Shown: positions 26,631 through 35,103, counted from the stretch's first letter. The stretch: DNA of 64,000 nucleotides from Actinomadura macrotermitis (GCF_009604375.1 NZ_WEGH01000003.1:806001-870000); one strand, 5' to 3'. Numbers and translations: made by a program. Notes: generated by a model not told the origin, from the sequence alone.

Positions 26631-26668
26631 CTACACATTTGTGTAGCCAGGGGAAGCTGACTATACAT
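26631..26668. promoter_or_regulatory. HxlR-type operator between MFS and regulator genes
   Basis: CTACACA-TT-TGTGTAG (26631-26646) is a 7-bp dyad. The segment AAGCTGACTACACAT (26624-26638) recurs as AAGCTGACTATACAT (26654-26668) 30 bp away, three helical turns. This layout suits a dimeric regulator binding two sites in the divergent gap. Confidence 0.7.
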
Positions 26669-26699
26669 CGCTGGAGTCAAGGGTGGGTAGCATGGCCCC

Positions 26700-27206
26700 A
26701 TGCCTGCCGTACTGGAGGGTCCGCTCGCGGACCTCAGCGCCTGGAAGACCGACCACTGCTCCCTGGTCAAGGCCCTGGAGCTCGTCGGGACCAGGTCGAC
26801 GCTGCTGATCCTGCGCGAGGCCTACTACGGGACCACCCGCTTCAGCGGCTTCGCGCGCCGCATCGGGATCACCGAGACGGTGGTGGCCCGGCAGCTCCGC
26901 CAGCTCACCGAGGCCGGCCTGCTCGCCCGGCGCCCCTACCGGGACGAGGGCGGGCGCACCCGGGACGAGTACGTGCTCACCGACATGGGCCGCGACCTGC
27001 TGCCCGTCGTCATCGGCCTGATGCAGTGGGCCGACAAGCACCTCCAGGGCCGGCAGCCGCCGCTGCAGTACGTCGAGCACGGCACCGGCGACCCGGTCAC
27101 CGTCGAGCTGCGCACCGGCGACGGCCGCAAGGTCGAGCTGGACGACCTGGGCATCCGGCTCAACCCGGACTGGCGCAGGCCCCGCCCGCAGACCGGCGAG
27201 CACTGA
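26700..27206 (+). CDS. HxlR family transcriptional regulator
   Basis: 168 residues. HxlR winged helix: KALELVGTRSTLLILREAYYGTTRFSGF, RIGITETVVARQLRQLTEAGLL, and the beta wing EYVLTDMGRDLLPVV. A C-terminal extension of about 50 residues (EHGTGDPVTVELRTGDGRKVEL) is typical of longer actinomycete members. It is divergent from the MFS exporter, whose promoter gap contains matched repeats, so it most likely controls that operon. Confidence 0.9.
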   Translation: MPAVLEGPLADLSAWKTDHCSLVKALELVGTRSTLLILREAYYGTTRFSGFARRIGITETVVARQLRQLTEAGLLARRPYRDEGGRTRDEYVLTDMGRDLLPVVIGLMQWADKHLQGRQPPLQYVEHGTGDPVTVELRTGDGRKVELDDLGIRLNPDWRRPRPQTGEH

Positions 27207-27281
27207 TACGCGCCCTCGGAACTACCCCGCCCGCGGCCGGTGTCCGTACGCTGGCCACCGCGGTCTTACGGGAGGGGTGCC

Positions 27282-28007
27282 ATGGGCGGAGATCGGGCGC
27301 GGCGCACGGCCGGCATGGTGCTGATCCTGGTCACCTGGCTACTGGCGAGCCGTGCCGCCTTCCTCGCCGGGGTCGCCGTGCACGGCGACCCGCGGCATCC
27401 GGGGATGTCCCTGCCGCTCTTCGGGCTGCTCGTCGCGGGCGGGTGCGTGCTGGCGCTGGCCGTCATGCGGGCGCCGGGCGGGCGCTCGCCGCTGGTGCCC
27501 GGGGTGGTCCTGGCCGGGGCCGCGCTCGCGCTGGGCGCCGTCGGCCACGGGGCCGGGCCGGCCTTCCTGGCCGCGTTCGTGTGCCCGGCCGTGCCGCTGG
27601 CCGTCGTCTTTTTCCGGCGGTGGCGGCGGCAGGCACAGGCGCCTCTGCCGCCGTTCCCGGGGCGCGGCAGCGCGCCGCTGCCCGGCCAGGTGTGGGAGGT
27701 CTTCTATCCGTACGAGGACGATCCGGCCAGCGGCAAGCGCCGGCCCGCCCTCGTGGTCGGCACCGGCCCCGGCGGCGTCCGCGCGCTGAAGATCACCAGT
27801 CAGGACAAGAGCGGGCACCGCGCCCACTACGTCCCGCTCGACACCTCCGGCTGGCGGGCCATGAACGCCCACGGCAAGTCCAGCTGGCTCCAGCTCGACC
27901 GCCCCGCCGTCGTCCCGCACGAGGACGTCCACCGTCCGCTCGGCCTCTGCCCGCAGCCGGTGTGGGACACCGTGGTGCGCCGCCACCGGGTGCGCGTCAC
28001 CCGATAG
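27282..28007 (+). CDS. membrane protein with a cytosolic PemK/MazF-like domain
   Basis: 241 residues from ATG 27282, with GGAGGGG at 27271-27277. Four hydrophobic segments (about 8-30, 41-58, 68-85, 89-107) are followed by a basic stretch and a domain (about 128-241) with PGQVWEVFYPYED, GKRRPALVV and WLQLDRPAVVP. This resembles the SH3-like barrel of PemK/MazF RNases (G-x-VWxV...RPALVV). No antitoxin gene is adjacent, so a toxin role is unsupported; it may be a membrane-tethered RNA or peptide-binding protein. The 3' end overlaps the convergent gene by 11 bases. Confidence 0.65.
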   Translation: MGGDRARRTAGMVLILVTWLLASRAAFLAGVAVHGDPRHPGMSLPLFGLLVAGGCVLALAVMRAPGGRSPLVPGVVLAGAALALGAVGHGAGPAFLAAFVCPAVPLAVVFFRRWRRQAQAPLPPFPGRGSAPLPGQVWEVFYPYEDDPASGKRRPALVVGTGPGGVRALKITSQDKSGHRAHYVPLDTSGWRAMNAHGKSSWLQLDRPAVVPHEDVHRPLGLCPQPVWDTVVRRHRVRVTR

Positions 28008-29067
28008 GGGCCAGGCGCAGGTCGTGCTCGTCGCCGGGCCAGGTGAAGGCGAGCAGCCGCTCCCCCTCCTCGCGCACCTCGGCGTCGTCCGCGAGTGGCG
28101 CGAACAGGCGGACGTCGAGGACGGACCGGCCGGCCTTCTTGTCGCGCTCGATCGTCCAGATCCCCCGCACCCGGCCGTCGACCAGCAGCGTCGCCTTGGT
28201 GATCGAGCCGATGCAGACGGCCTTGCGGACGTCGTCGGTCATCAGCCGGCCGCGGTCGGCGTAGGCGAGGACCAGGTTGTCGAACTCGGGCAGGAAGCGC
28301 ACCGGCGCCGGGATGTCGGGGTCGGGCAGTTCGGCGTCCGGCAGGTCGAACAGCTCCGCGCCGTTCTCGTCGCGGTAGGCGCGCAGGCCCGCGAACGCCT
28401 CGTCCATCCGGCGCAGCCCCGACCAGGTCTGGAAGTCCTTCACCGACGCCGGCCCGAACGCCGCCAGGTAGCGGCGCGCCAGGTCGGCGGGCGGCCCCTC
28501 CGCCAGGGGCGCGCCGAGCCAGTCCTCGGCGAGGGCGAACGGGGTGGCGCCGAACCGGTTCCACAGGCCGCTCGGCGGCGGGTGCACGATCTGCAGCACC
28601 GCCTGCACCGTCCAGCGGAGCGCGAGCGGGTCGCGCTCGGGCCACCGCTCGGCCAGGCTCCGCGCGATCTGCGAGCGGGTGAGGGTGCGGCCACGCAGCA
28701 GGTCGCGGGCGGCGTCCGCGAGCTCGGCCAGGTCCCAGTCCTTGGTGGCGCCGCCGAACGAGACCTGCGGCCTCTTGCGGTCCATCAGCGGGCGCACCCA
28801 GGCGAAGTCGGCGGCGGCCATCATGTGCTGCGTGCCGCGCAGCGCGGGGGCGCGCACGACGCTCCGGTCGTGCAGGAGCGCGGCGAGGTCGTCTTGGTGG
28901 AAGCCCGCGAGGCGCGTCCACAGGCCGTGGTAGGGCGCGTGGTTCTCCTGCGCCTGCAGCGCGACCAGCCGGCGGACCGCCTCCAGCGGCGTCGCCTCGG
29001 CCCGGCGGAGCAGCAGCTGGCGGTCCAGGGCGGCGCGGTTCAGCGTGCGGCGGTCGATGCGGTCCAT
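27997..29067 (-). CDS. AlkZ/YcaQ-like winged-helix DNA glycosylase family (HTH_42)
   Basis: 356 residues from ATG 29067. The family pattern is clear: RRLVALQAQENHAPYHGLWTRL near the N-terminus, RGTQHMMAAADFAWVRPL, and the C-terminal RFLPEFDNLVLAYADRGRL followed by VDGRVRGIW. Q38-A-Q40 matches the catalytic QxQ of the AlkZ branch, which unhooks crosslinked or bulky alkyl adducts; YcaQ-type members have QxR. A DNA-repair or self-resistance glycosylase is likely, but the lesion is unknown. It appears to be transcribed without a leader. Confidence 0.72.
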   Translation of the reverse strand: MDRIDRRTLNRAALDRQLLLRRAEATPLEAVRRLVALQAQENHAPYHGLWTRLAGFHQDDLAALLHDRSVVRAPALRGTQHMMAAADFAWVRPLMDRKRPQVSFGGATKDWDLAELADAARDLLRGRTLTRSQIARSLAERWPERDPLALRWTVQAVLQIVHPPPSGLWNRFGATPFALAEDWLGAPLAEGPPADLARRYLAAFGPASVKDFQTWSGLRRMDEAFAGLRAYRDENGAELFDLPDAELPDPDIPAPVRFLPEFDNLVLAYADRGRLMTDDVRKAVCIGSITKATLLVDGRVRGIWTIERDKKAGRSVLDVRLFAPLADDAEVREEGERLLAFTWPGDEHDLRLAPIG

Positions 29068-29073
29068 GCCGCA

Positions 29074-29079
29074 ATTATA
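29074..29079 (-). promoter_or_regulatory. perfect TATAAT -10 element, leaderless start
   Basis: On the minus strand TATAAT ends 6 bases before the ATG at 29067, so transcription should begin at or next to the start codon. No strong -35 hexamer is visible; GAACGAATC/CGTTC repeats overlap the upstream region. Confidence 0.6.
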
Positions 29080-29086
29080 GAACGAA

Positions 29087-32000
29087 TCATTCCGTTCCAC
29101 TAGTCTCGCGGAGCGACTCCAGCGCGAAGCGCAGCCGGGCCCCGGCGAGCATCTCCTCGTCCGCCGGGCAGCCGAGCCGCTCCCGCGCCGTCTCGACGAT
29201 CTCGTCGTCGGACAGGCCGGGACCGGCCTCGCTGATCTCCCGGACGAGCTCCACCAGCTCGGGCCGCTTGTAGGTGACGATCGAACGGGCCCGCGGCTGC
29301 TGCTCTTCCTCCTCCTCGGGTTCGGGCTCGGGCGGGCTCTCGTCGAAGGCCAGCCGCCCCGGCACCGGCGCCGGCGACCGCTCCGCGTCGTCGGCGGGCG
29401 ACGACCACGCGTCCTCGCGCGGCGGCGGCGCCTCGGGGAACCGGTCGAGCAGGAACGTGAACAGCGACGTCTCCGGGGTCACCAGGGGGTGCGCGGGGAC
29501 GGGCGCGTCCGGCGGCGGCAGATCCGGGCCCGGCTGCCCGACCAGGACCGCCCGGGGCGCCAGCCAGAACAGGAACAGCGCCTCCACGCCCGCGCCGTGC
29601 TCGCCGTCGATGACGACGACGTCGAAGGAGTCGGGTTCGGGCGGCAGCAGCTCGGGGATCTGCCAGAGCGGCGCGATCCACGACGGCGCCGGGTCGGGGC
29701 GCGCCAGCACCGCGGCCCAGGCGCGGGCGGCGTGCAGCTCGGCCGAGGCCTTGCGGTGGCGCGCCTCGGCGTCGGCGAGCCAGGCGCCCTCGGGGGGCCG
29801 CGCCGTCCCGGCGGCGACGGCCCACGCCGCGTCCCAGTGCGCGATACGGTCCGGCCACTCCTCGTCCGGGCCGCTCAGCAGGTCGGCCAGCCCGGGGTGG
29901 ACGGCGCGAACGCGTTCGAGCAGCTCGGCCCTGCGGATCTGCGCGGCGCGCTGCCGCTGGGCCTTGGCGAGCTCCTCCAGCGCGCGCGCGTAGGCGTCGG
30001 GGTCGCGCGCGTCGATGGCCGTGCGCGCCGCATGCAGCTCGGGCGGGTCGTGCGGCATCGCCGGGATGGAGTCGCGCAACGCGTTGAGGTCCGTAGTGGC
30101 ACGGGCGGCGTCCTGGACGAGCAGCGCGCTCTCCAGCGCGGCGCTGAATCCGTACCACTGCAGGGGGTGTGTGATGGGGATGCCGGAACCCGTCAGCAGA
30201 TGCCCGGTGTCCTCGATGACGGGCAACAGCGCGCGCACACGGCCGAGCCGGTCGTGCGCGCGGCGGAACCGGGCGATGCGGTCTTCCACCGGAACGTCCG
30301 CCGGGAAGGAGACATCGGCCTCCTCCCACACGTACTGGAGGTCCTGGCAGACCAGCAGCACGTTCAGGTAGGCGTGCAGCACCTCCAGGCTGTCGGGCGT
30401 CGCGGGCGGCTCGCCGTCCACCTCGGCGCCCTGCAGCAGCCGCTCCGCCTGCCGCTGCGCGCCCGAGCGCAGCGGTCCGCGCTTCGGGCCCGTCCCCTCG
30501 GCCAGGTACTGCCACAGGTCCTCGGCGGCGGGCGCGAGCCGGTGCGGGTCGCTGTCGGGCGGCAGCACGACCTCGTGCCCGGCGATCCGCTCCAGCGCCT
30601 CGACCGCCCAATCCACCTGCGGCGACAGCTCCGCGACCCGTGCCCAGACGGCCGGGCGGCGGCGGGCCAGCGCGTCGGTGAACGCCCGCACCGCGTGGTC
30701 GGTGAGGTCCCAGCCGCCCGGATGCCCGGTCAGGCCGAGGTCGCGCAGCGCCGCGTTGATCGTGGCGGCGTTGCCGTCCAGCCGGGCCAGCACGGTGACG
30801 TCGCAGCGGCGCAGCCGGCGGGCCGGCTCGGTGTCGGCGCGGCGCGCGCGCTCGGCCGCCCGGTGCTCGGTCTCCACCAGCGTGCGGACATAAGGGGCGC
30901 TCGGCAGCGCGGCCGGGTCGACGTCGCGGTGCACGGTGCGGTCGGGGCCGGTCCCGGCGGGCAGCCCGATCAGCTCGGCCGCCTCCGGCGCGGTGATCGG
31001 CGGGTCGGCGGGCAGCCCGGGCCGCGCCGGGATCCAGGCGTGCTCGAGCGGGACGGGCCGCTCGGCCGGGGCGCGCTCGCGCAGCTCGGCCACCCGCCAG
31101 GCGGCCTGCGCCTCGCGGTCGGCGAGCTCGCCCAGCGTCGCCGGGCCGATCGTGGTGGTGCGCAGCCGCTCGGCGACCCGCGCGGCGGTCGCCGGCAGCG
31201 CGCACAGCGTGCCGATGCCGGGCGGGAGCGCGGCGTGCAGGTCCGCGGCGGCGGTGGCGTCGGCGGTGGCGACCAGCACCCGCACGCCCCGGCCGAGCAG
31301 GTCGGCGACCAGCGCGGCGGCGCCGCCCGGCACGTGCATGATCGGGGATCGGCCGGCCGGCCCGAGCAGCCGGGCGAACCCCTCGGGTATTCGGGACCGG
31401 CCGAGCAGCTCCTGGTACAGGTCGGCGACGGGCGCGCGGCCCGGCGGGCGCACGACCAGCGCCGGCGCCAGCCTGATCCGGGCCGGGCCGCCGGGCGCGT
31501 CGTCGGGCGCCCAGTCCTCGCGGAACGCCATGTCCTCCCCGGCCGCCGCCGCCCACTTGCGCAGCACGTCGGCCACCGAGGCGTTCAGCCCGAGCCCCTG
31601 GCCGGCCTGGACGGACTCGCGCAGCCAGTCGGTGCGCTCGGGCCGCAGACCGGGCAGCAGCTCGCGGTCGCGCAGCGCCGCCGGGCCGGTCAGCACGACG
31701 TCGATCCGCCCGGACCGCTCGTCCACCGCGATCCGCACGGGCGTGTGCAGCAGGTGGTCGCGGACCGGCCGCCGGGTGAGCAGGCCCGTGGCCAGCACGG
31801 TCTCCTGCCCGCGCACCGCGGCCAGGTCGCGCAGGATCCGGTACCAGTGCCGCAGCGCGAGCCAGCCGTCGAACTCGGCCAGCACCGCGGGCGGCGTCAG
31901 CGGGATGACCGGGACGCTGAACAGCACGTCGCCGGGCCCCGCGTCGGCCTCCACGTACACGTCGCCGGGCAGGCCCGCCAGCCAGTGCACCTGCGGGTAG

Positions 32001-32107
32001 GCGCCCACGTCCCGGACGGGCGCGCGCCGTGCCGCGGCCAGGTCCCGCAGGAAGCGGAGCAGCCCGGCGGCCGCCTCCGCGTCCCGGCCTCGGCCCTGAT
32101 CAGGCAC
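29087..32107 (-). CDS. degenerate SF1 helicase-like (AAA_11 type) protein, ATPase motifs lost
   Basis: 1006 residues from GTG 32107 (GGAAGGAG 6 bases upstream). The N-terminal 250 residues (GLLRFLRDLAAAR, then NASVADVLRKWA) and the central arrangement follow the large actinomycete AAA_11 helicases. Where GPPGTGKT should be, residues 255-266 read PIMHVPGGAAAL, with the following VRVLVATADATAA and LPPGIGTLCAL still matching. The Walker B region, normally VDEAS, reads FDVVVIDGEHGAGVEALFLFWLAPR (about 827-852). The protein then leaves the family: the second RecA lobe is missing, replaced by an acidic linker (about 925-937) and a short helical end domain. It likely cannot hydrolyse ATP; its role is unknown. 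Confidence 0.7.
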   Translation of the reverse strand: MPDQGRGRDAEAAAGLLRFLRDLAAARRAPVRDVGAYPQVHWLAGLPGDVYVEADAGPGDVLFSVPVIPLTPPAVLAEFDGWLALRHWYRILRDLAAVRGQETVLATGLLTRRPVRDHLLHTPVRIAVDERSGRIDVVLTGPAALRDRELLPGLRPERTDWLRESVQAGQGLGLNASVADVLRKWAAAAGEDMAFREDWAPDDAPGGPARIRLAPALVVRPPGRAPVADLYQELLGRSRIPEGFARLLGPAGRSPIMHVPGGAAALVADLLGRGVRVLVATADATAAADLHAALPPGIGTLCALPATAARVAERLRTTTIGPATLGELADREAQAAWRVAELRERAPAERPVPLEHAWIPARPGLPADPPITAPEAAELIGLPAGTGPDRTVHRDVDPAALPSAPYVRTLVETEHRAAERARRADTEPARRLRRCDVTVLARLDGNAATINAALRDLGLTGHPGGWDLTDHAVRAFTDALARRRPAVWARVAELSPQVDWAVEALERIAGHEVVLPPDSDPHRLAPAAEDLWQYLAEGTGPKRGPLRSGAQRQAERLLQGAEVDGEPPATPDSLEVLHAYLNVLLVCQDLQYVWEEADVSFPADVPVEDRIARFRRAHDRLGRVRALLPVIEDTGHLLTGSGIPITHPLQWYGFSAALESALLVQDAARATTDLNALRDSIPAMPHDPPELHAARTAIDARDPDAYARALEELAKAQRQRAAQIRRAELLERVRAVHPGLADLLSGPDEEWPDRIAHWDAAWAVAAGTARPPEGAWLADAEARHRKASAELHAARAWAAVLARPDPAPSWIAPLWQIPELLPPEPDSFDVVVIDGEHGAGVEALFLFWLAPRAVLVGQPGPDLPPPDAPVPAHPLVTPETSLFTFLLDRFPEAPPPREDAWSSPADDAERSPAPVPGRLAFDESPPEPEPEEEEEQQPRARSIVTYKRPELVELVREISEAGPGLSDDEIVETARERLGCPADEEMLAGARLRFALESLRETSGTE

Positions 32108-32180
32108 GGCGGCTCCTTCCCTGGAGGGTCGCTGTGCCTGATCTAACACCCTGCGCCGACCCGGTTCCAAGGGAGACCGG

Positions 32181-32194
32181 TGATCTTTAGATCA
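32181..32194. repeat. small dyad at the PspC stop
   Basis: TGATCT-TT-AGATCA. The right arm contains the PspC stop codon. The same TGATCT core occurs at 32139-32144, and CCTGATCAGG lies at 32095-32104, so a shared binding motif in front of the helicase-like gene is possible; its function is unknown. Confidence 0.35.
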
Positions 32195-32404
32195 GTGTGA
32201 GTGCGCGCTGTGGCGGTCCTCGCTCGGCAGCATCGCCCACAGCACGATGTAGACCACGAACTGCGGGCCGGGCAGCAGGCAGGACGCCAGCGCGAGCAGC
32301 CGGACGGTCCACGGCGTGAGCCCGAACCGGCGGGCGAGCCCGGCGCAGACCCCGCCGATGACGCGTCCCTGCCGCGGGCGGTAGAGGCCGTTCATATCGT
32401 TCAT
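32192..32404 (-). CDS. PspC domain protein
   Basis: 70 residues from ATG 32404 (CGGAG just upstream; ATG 32395 is an alternative). PspC signature: LYRPRQGRVIGGVCAGLARRFGL followed by one transmembrane helix (about 38-61) and a His-rich tail. Small PspC proteins sit in the inner membrane and in actinobacteria are linked to envelope stress. It stands alone upstream of the helicase-like gene with no other psp genes. Confidence 0.85.
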   Translation of the reverse strand: MNDMNGLYRPRQGRVIGGVCAGLARRFGLTPWTVRLLALASCLLPGPQFVVYIVLWAMLPSEDRHSAHSH

Positions 32405-32543
32405 CACTCCGTGTTCGGGTCGGTGGTCGCCACCGCGAGCCGCGGTGACGTGTTCCACGCTACGAACCGGAGTACCCATGGCGAATCGCCCTCACGACTG
32501 GTCTCGGCCCCCTACCTGCGGTGTAAGGGAGGTCCCTTAGGGG

Positions 32544-33218
32544 TCACTCTCCGGCGTTGTAGGCCGCCACCAGATCGGGGAGGCCGGCCAGGTCGTCCAG
32601 GACGAACGTCGCCAGCGCCGGCGCCTCGGCGTCGTCCTGGATGTGCCCCCAGGGGCCGCGCCGCAGGAACGCGGTGAGCATGCCGAACCCGGCGGCGGGC
32701 CGCACGTCGTTGTCCAGGCGGTCGCCCACGTACAGGACGCGGTCGGGCAGCACGTCGGCGAGCTGGGCGCAGCGCTCGAAGAACTCCGGGTCGGGCTTGC
32801 TGATGCCCCACACGTCGGAGATCCCGACCACGTCGGCGTCCAGGTCCAGCGCGGCGAACTGCGCGGCGGCCTCGGCGGGCTGGTTCCCCGCGACGCCGAC
32901 GAACAGGCCCTGCGCGCGCAGCCCGGCCAGGCAGCCGCGGGCGTCGGGGTACAGGTCGTCCGGCCCGAACCCGTTCGGCACGCCCGCCTCGGCCCGCGCC
33001 TTCTCCTCCTTCGCCAGGTCGAAGCCCGGCCGGAAGTACTCGAACAGGTCCATATAGCTGCCGCCGGACGCCAGGACCGCGCCGAGCTTGGCCAGGAACG
33101 TGTGCCGGGGCACGCCGAGCCAGTCGGCCCAGCGCCCGTAGATCTCGCCCTCGTTGATGAGGGTCTCGCCGATGTCGAAGAACACGGCCTGGATCGGCCG
33201 CCCCACCTCACGGCTCAC
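32544..33218 (-). CDS. HAD superfamily hydrolase
   Basis: 224 residues from GTG 33218, which overlaps the upstream gene's stop (GTGA). HAD motif I FFDIGETL (the second Asp of DxD is Gly, a known variant), motif II near VGVAGN, motif III Lys in ISKPDPEFF and motif IV VGDRLDNDV. It is a phosphatase-like protein with a helical cap (about 40-90); the missing second Asp makes classical phosphatase chemistry less certain. It is translationally coupled to the metallo-beta-lactamase-fold protein upstream. Confidence 0.82.
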   Translation of the reverse strand: MSREVGRPIQAVFFDIGETLINEGEIYGRWADWLGVPRHTFLAKLGAVLASGGSYMDLFEYFRPGFDLAKEEKARAEAGVPNGFGPDDLYPDARGCLAGLRAQGLFVGVAGNQPAEAAAQFAALDLDADVVGISDVWGISKPDPEFFERCAQLADVLPDRVLYVGDRLDNDVRPAAGFGMLTAFLRRGPWGHIQDDAEAPALATFVLDDLAGLPDLVAAYNAGE

Positions 33219-33862
33219 GCGGCGCCCAGTTCGACCGACTCGCCCGGCGTCAGGCGGCGGAACTCCTTGCCGAGGGCCTTGCCGGCGTTCTCCACCGCGG
33301 CGTTCATGACCGACAGGCCGATGTCGTTGAGCAGCCCGTCATGGATCACGAAGGCGCGCTCGGGGCCGACCGCCGCGGAGTACTCGAACAGCTCGGGCAC
33401 CTTCATCCACGGCGCGTTGCCCGGCAGGCACAGCGTCGGGACGGGCTCGTCGGGCACGGTGAGAGCGTCGCCGGGGTGGAAGACCTCGCCGTCCACCAGG
33501 AAGCCGGTGTTGGGGATCGGCGGCACGCCGGGGCGCAGCAGCTCGTGGTCGCGGCCGTAGACGTGCACGTCGAAGCCCGCGACGGTGACGGCGTCGCCGT
33601 GCCCGACCTGGTGCACCCGGCCGCCGAGGTCGGCCAGGTTCTCCGCGACGACCCGCGACGTCCACACCCGCAGCCGCGGGTCGCCCGCCATGGCCTTGCG
33701 CAGGCCGTCGGCGTCGAAGTGGTCGAAGTGCTCGTGGGTGATCAGCACGGCCTCGGCGCCGGCGTACAGGTCCTCGCCGCTGAACCCGCCGGGGTCGATC
33801 ACCAGGGTCCGGTCGTCCTTCTGGAGCCGCACGCAGGCGTGCCCGAGCTTGGTGAGACGCAT
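33215..33862 (-). CDS. metallo-beta-lactamase fold hydrolase (UlaG-like)
   Basis: 215 residues. It starts MRLTKLGHACVRL, typical of the UlaG/RomA-like branch, with the metal motif THEHFDHFD (HxHxDH) near 42-50, FHPGDAL with another ligand in the middle, and a late His in FVIHDG. It is a probable hydrolase of a small metabolite, first in an operon with the HAD protein. The substrate is unknown. Confidence 0.85.
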   Translation of the reverse strand: MRLTKLGHACVRLQKDDRTLVIDPGGFSGEDLYAGAEAVLITHEHFDHFDADGLRKAMAGDPRLRVWTSRVVAENLADLGGRVHQVGHGDAVTVAGFDVHVYGRDHELLRPGVPPIPNTGFLVDGEVFHPGDALTVPDEPVPTLCLPGNAPWMKVPELFEYSAAVGPERAFVIHDGLLNDIGLSVMNAAVENAGKALGKEFRRLTPGESVELGAA

Positions 33863-33925
33863 GGGCCGATCTTTTCACGCCATACGGGCGGGCCGCTTCC
33901 AGGGGGACCCGCCCGCTCCGGGCCG

Positions 33926-34417
33926 TCAGACCATGTACTGGTCGTGGCGGCCGTAGACGTCGTTCCACTCCTCCTCGGTGAGCTCGCGCCCGCTCGCCAC
34001 GATCTCCGCCAGCTCCTCGAAGTAGCCCTCGCGCGGGGCGCCCGGCGCGAACAGGATCAGCATCGAGGCGGGCGATTGGAGATTGCGGAACGCGTGGATC
34101 CCGCCCGGCGGGACGAAGTAGAAGTCGCCCGGCGCGGCCTCGGTCCACTCCTCGCCGTTGTAGAGCCCGACCCCGCCGGACAGGACGTAGAACGACTCCG
34201 ACATCGTCCGGTGGAAGTGCGGGTCCGGGCCGCCGCCGGGCTCCCCCTTCATGTCCCACCGGTAGAGCCCGTACTGCCCGCCGGTGGTCGCCCCGGTGGC
34301 CAGGTAGTGCACGTCGGTGCGCCCGCCGATCGCCAGGTCGGGCGCGGAGTCGCCCTTCCACAGCCGGCCGGCGACCTCGCCCCGCTCCCCGTGGTACAGC
34401 TCCTTCGGGTACGTCAT
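33926..34417 (-). CDS. cupin domain protein
   Basis: 163 residues. Cupin motif 1: PDPHFHRTMSESFYVLSGG (metal ligands His, His, Glu); motif 2: PGDFYFVPPGGIHAFRN. It is a single-domain metal-binding beta barrel; the chemistry is not evident. It lies downstream of the carboxymuconolactone-type gene but is separated from it by a strong terminator, so it is probably transcribed separately. Confidence 0.85.
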   Translation of the reverse strand: MTYPKELYHGERGEVAGRLWKGDSAPDLAIGGRTDVHYLATGATTGGQYGLYRWDMKGEPGGGPDPHFHRTMSESFYVLSGGVGLYNGEEWTEAAPGDFYFVPPGGIHAFRNLQSPASMLILFAPGAPREGYFEELAEIVASGRELTEEEWNDVYGRHDQYMV

Positions 34418-34457
34418 CGCGCCTCCTCGTCGATCGTCTTAGATGATCTTCGCACCG

Positions 34458-34493
34458 CCGGCCGCGGCCCGGGACACCCCGGGTCGCGGCCGG
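34458..34493 (-). terminator. strong hairpin terminator
   Basis: Sixteen-base arms (34458-34473 and 34478-34493; left arm CCGGCCGCGGCCCGGG) with one mismatch and a 4-base loop. It lies directly after the stop of the carboxymuconolactone-type gene (minus strand, stop at 34502). Confidence 0.8.
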
Positions 34494-34501
34494 GCCGCCG
34501 G

Positions 34502-34987
34502 TCAGTCCGCCAGGCCGGCGAACATGCCGGGCTCGTAGGAGCCGCCCCGCTGGTGCACGATCACGCCGAGCCGGTTGGCCGCGTTGATCATGGCGACCAC
34601 GTAGACCAGCGCGGCGACCTGGTCGTCGTCGTAGTGCTCGCGCACCCGCGCCCAGGTCGCGTCGGACACGCCCTGGCAGGCGTCGGCGAGCCGGGTGCCC
34701 TCCTCGGCCAGCGCCAGCGCGGCCCGCTCCGCGTCCGTGAACACGGTGGACTCGCGCCAGGCGGCGACCAGGTGCAGCCGGAGCGCGGTCTCGCCGGCGG
34801 CCGTGGCCTCCTTGGTGTGGAAGTCCACGCACCAGCCGCAGCCGTTGATCTGGCTGGCGCGCAGCATCACCAGCTCCTGCAGCGCGCGGGGCAGCGTCGA
34901 CTGCCGGATCGCCACGCTGACGGCGGCGAACCGCTTGCCGATCTTGGCGCCGAGCTCGTTGGTCATCAGGTTCATCCGGGGTTCCAT
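34502..34987 (-). CDS. AhpD-like carboxymuconolactone decarboxylase family protein (ECF41 partner)
   Basis: 161 residues from ATG 34987, supported by AGAGGA 6 bases upstream. The CMD/AhpD core LQELVMLRASQINGCGWCVDFH contains the CxxC redox pair, followed by VYVVAMINAANRLGV. It is probably a small thiol peroxidase-type reductase. It is divergent from an ECF41 sigma factor; such sigma factors are typically paired with a carboxymuconolactone decarboxylase-like, oxidoreductase or epimerase gene under the sigma factor's own promoter motif, and a TGTCACA element faces this gene. Confidence 0.87.
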   Translation of the reverse strand: MEPRMNLMTNELGAKIGKRFAAVSVAIRQSTLPRALQELVMLRASQINGCGWCVDFHTKEATAAGETALRLHLVAAWRESTVFTDAERAALALAEEGTRLADACQGVSDATWARVREHYDDDQVAALVYVVAMINAANRLGVIVHQRGGSYEPGMFAGLAD

Positions 34988-35042
34988 GGTGGGTCCTCTC
35001 CGCCGGCGGACGCCGTCGGTGCGGCGTCCTGGTGACCATGAA

Positions 35043-35069
35043 GAAGCCGGCACCACCGCCCCTGTGACA
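35043..35069 (-). promoter_or_regulatory. ECF41-like promoter facing the CMD gene
   Basis: On the minus strand TGTCACA (35069-35063), a 16-base spacer, then CTTC (35046-35043). The ECF41 consensus is TGTCACA-N16-CGTC, so the -10 element has one mismatch. It lies about 55 bases before the CMD start codon. Confidence 0.6.
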
Positions 35070-35103
35070 GCGCCGCGCTGTGACGTGGGCCACCGGACGC
35101 GGG

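Noticed and set aside
27282..29067. Toxin-antitoxin pairing of the PemK-like gene with the adjacent winged-helix gene
   Set aside because: The winged-helix protein is convergent, over 350 residues long and fits the AlkZ/HTH_42 family, not an antitoxin.
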